Shown piece after piece: positions 62,747 to 64,000 of a stretch of 64,000 nt of DNA (positions are counted from its first letter, which is position 1; each line of letters begins with the position of its first letter). The DNA is from Diplonema papillatum (lineage: Eukaryota > Euglenozoa > Diplonemea > Diplonemida > Diplonemidae): NCBI GenBank assembly GCA_030068145.1, contig JAPJBO010000335.1, forward strand, positions 124,001-188,000. The letters are read 5' to 3'. The notes under the pieces were generated by a model that worked only from the letters and a program-made list of their open reading frames with translations, searched no databases and was not told where the DNA came from. The position numbers were made by a program, and so were the translations under genes.

Positions 62747-62963
62747 CTTTTTTTTTTACATAAGCGCCAGCTTGAAAGGAAATGCTCGACGATGCTGCCC
62801 GACAAAGAACAGAAGGGATCCAAAGTGCTGTAACTACCGAACCACGTGTTGAATGGACGTGAGGTCATGCGGGTCTTCCCCTACACGACAAATCACACAA
62901 ACACAACAGGTCAAAAGTCCTGAGTGAGAAAACAACACACGGTGGTGTAAGCGAAGAACAAAA
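62747..62963 (+). mobile_element. R2 element, cut off by the following ORF region
   Basis: Matches 45746-46033 from the TTTTTTACATAAGCGCCAGC end to GTGTAAGCGAAGAACAAA, then stops 4 bp before the ATG at 62968. Confidence 0.8.
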
Positions 62964-62967
62964 AGGG

Positions 62968-64000
62968 ATGAAGTGGAGCAGGGAGGCCGCGGTGGAGTGG
63001 GTGAAGCAGGCTACGGGGCTCCAAGTTCCGTCCGCTTTCCATTTTCGTCCGGACAATGGTCGGCTGCGGCCGATTATCCGGTTGGCGGGGGATGCCGGCG
63101 CTTCCGCGGACGCGTACCTGAGGTCTCTGTTAGGGGCCCTGGGGGGCGAGGAGCCGCCGAGCGGGACGGCGCAGTGGGTGTTGGCTTGGTTGGCGTGCGC
63201 GTCCGCGCCCACGGCCACCCCTGCGGACTTCGAAGAGCTGGTACGCTCAGTGTCGCCGGCCCACCACGAAGGCCCCTCCCCTCGGCTGCCTGGCCGCTCC
63301 GCTGACGCCGCGCACTCGGACTCGGCGGATTACGCCGCTTTCTCCGCCGCCGCGGCCGCAGCGGCGGCCCACGCCTCCTCGACTGCCGCCACCTCTGCTG
63401 CTGCTGCCGCGGCCGACCCCTCCGCCGCCTCGTCTTCCGCTGCTGCTCCGCGCACCCCCTCGGGGATTCCGCTCCCGGGAACACCGGAGGGGGACGAAGA
63501 GGTCGCCCGGGCCCTGCAGGTCGACGTGCAGGACACACCCGCGAGGCGGGTGACGTTTGCGGAACGCCCGGACGACATCCGGCGCCTGGAGAGCCAGGTG
63601 GAGCGCCTCACCGCGATGGTGCTGGCGCTCGTGGAACGCTCCTCGCCCCCAGCCCCTCAGCGTCCATCTGTCCAGCGCGGCATGGAGGTGCCGCCTCCGC
63701 CTCCCCTCGTCGATGCCTCGCGCGTCCCGTTCGGGTCTCACCACGCGGGGGCAGGCCATACTCCGGCGCCCTTCTCTGCCCCCCAGCCGCCGGCTCCCGT
63801 TCCGGCGCCGACGCAGCCCTCCCAACCGGCTCAGGAGAACCCCTTCGCGGGGCAACATTTCTCGGCACCCTCCCAGACGGAGGTTTTTCAGCAGGACCCG
63901 CTCGACGCGCTGGAGCGCGGGTCCGTTCAATCCCAACCAGCGCTGATCACCCCGGGCCCCGGGCTCCTCGACCCCCGCGTGTGGCTGTCCTACGGGCCGG
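62968..64000 (+). CDS. Ala/Pro-rich ORF open to the window edge, gag-like
   Basis: 344 codons without a stop, continuing past the window. The N terminus is MKWSREAAVEWVKQATGLQV. A long Ala/Ser run (DYAAFSAAAAAAAAHASS) follows. A coiled-coil-like RRLESQVERLTAMVLALVER precedes a Pro-rich tail (PAPQRPSVQRGMEV). Composition, length and position directly after a repeat element resemble a retroelement gag ORF, but no zinc knuckle or other diagnostic motif is visible within the window. It could instead be a host gene. GC content is far above the flanks. Confidence 0.4.
   Translation, partial: MKWSREAAVEWVKQATGLQVPSAFHFRPDNGRLRPIIRLAGDAGASADAYLRSLLGALGGEEPPSGTAQWVLAWLACASAPTATPADFEELVRSVSPAHHEGPSPRLPGRSADAAHSDSADYAAFSAAAAAAAAHASSTAATSAAAAAADPSAASSSAAAPRTPSGIPLPGTPEGDEEVARALQVDVQDTPARRVTFAERPDDIRRLESQVERLTAMVLALVERSSPPAPQRPSVQRGMEVPPPPPLVDASRVPFGSHHAGAGHTPAPFSAPQPPAPVPAPTQPSQPAQENPFAGQHFSAPSQTEVFQQDPLDALERGSVQSQPALITPGPGLLDPRVWLSYGP

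Overview
This 64 kb window is eukaryotic nuclear DNA. It has spliceosomal GT-AG introns, GC-rich protein-coding exons, and a background packed with short inverted-repeat elements, minisatellites and retroelement pieces. A repeat-rich unicellular eukaryote (alveolate or stramenopile type, perhaps chromerid-like) would fit, but that placement is inference; no organism-specific marker was found.

Region by region: 0-3.4 kb holds dispersed repeats and a 0.55 kb TIR element. 3.67-7.89 kb is a small TIR element split by a tyrosine-recombinase retroelement that looks whole (gag-like ORF, recombinase, then RT-RNase H; identical 110-bp end repeats). 8.0-12.4 kb holds an intronless C2-type phospholipase D gene with a broken duplicate of its 5' part upstream and three decaying copies of its 3' part downstream. 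12.6-13.3 kb is a decayed tandem repeat, and 13.36 kb carries a 28S rRNA fragment. 14.3-16.6 kb is an unusual 2.2 kb block of palindrome-plus-G-run satellite and CCCGCAT-type satellite bounded by perfect 27-nt inverted repeats.

The main gene content is three members of one family. Members 1 (18.27-26.91 kb) and 2 (38.03-43.04 kb) have four exons each and identical intron phases. Each encodes a signal peptide, an ectodomain that looks like a beta-propeller, a Pro/Thr-rich stalk, one membrane span and a cytoplasmic tail. Member 3 (from 60.57 kb) runs out of the window and has one extra intron. Introns and flanks are filled with mobile DNA, including a 1.1 kb TIR element that carries a ubiquitin-protease fragment (20.2-21.3 kb). 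Tandem partial copies of the genes themselves lie at 22.7, 24.4-26.2 and 36.2-37.8 kb.

Between and beyond the genes at least eight small inverted-repeat families recur (called R1, R2, R4, R7 and so on below), with several clear nested insertions and target-site duplications. A second 28S fragment lies at 48.3 kb, a 1.6 kb foldback element at 53.4-55.0 kb, and tandem arrays at 32.3, 35.0, 55.2 and 59.1 kb. The window ends inside an Ala/Pro-rich ORF that resembles a retroelement gag start.

The genes do not form an operon or pathway. The membrane-protein family looks like a locally amplifying cluster. Phospholipase D acts on membrane lipids, and nothing in the sequence ties it to that family.
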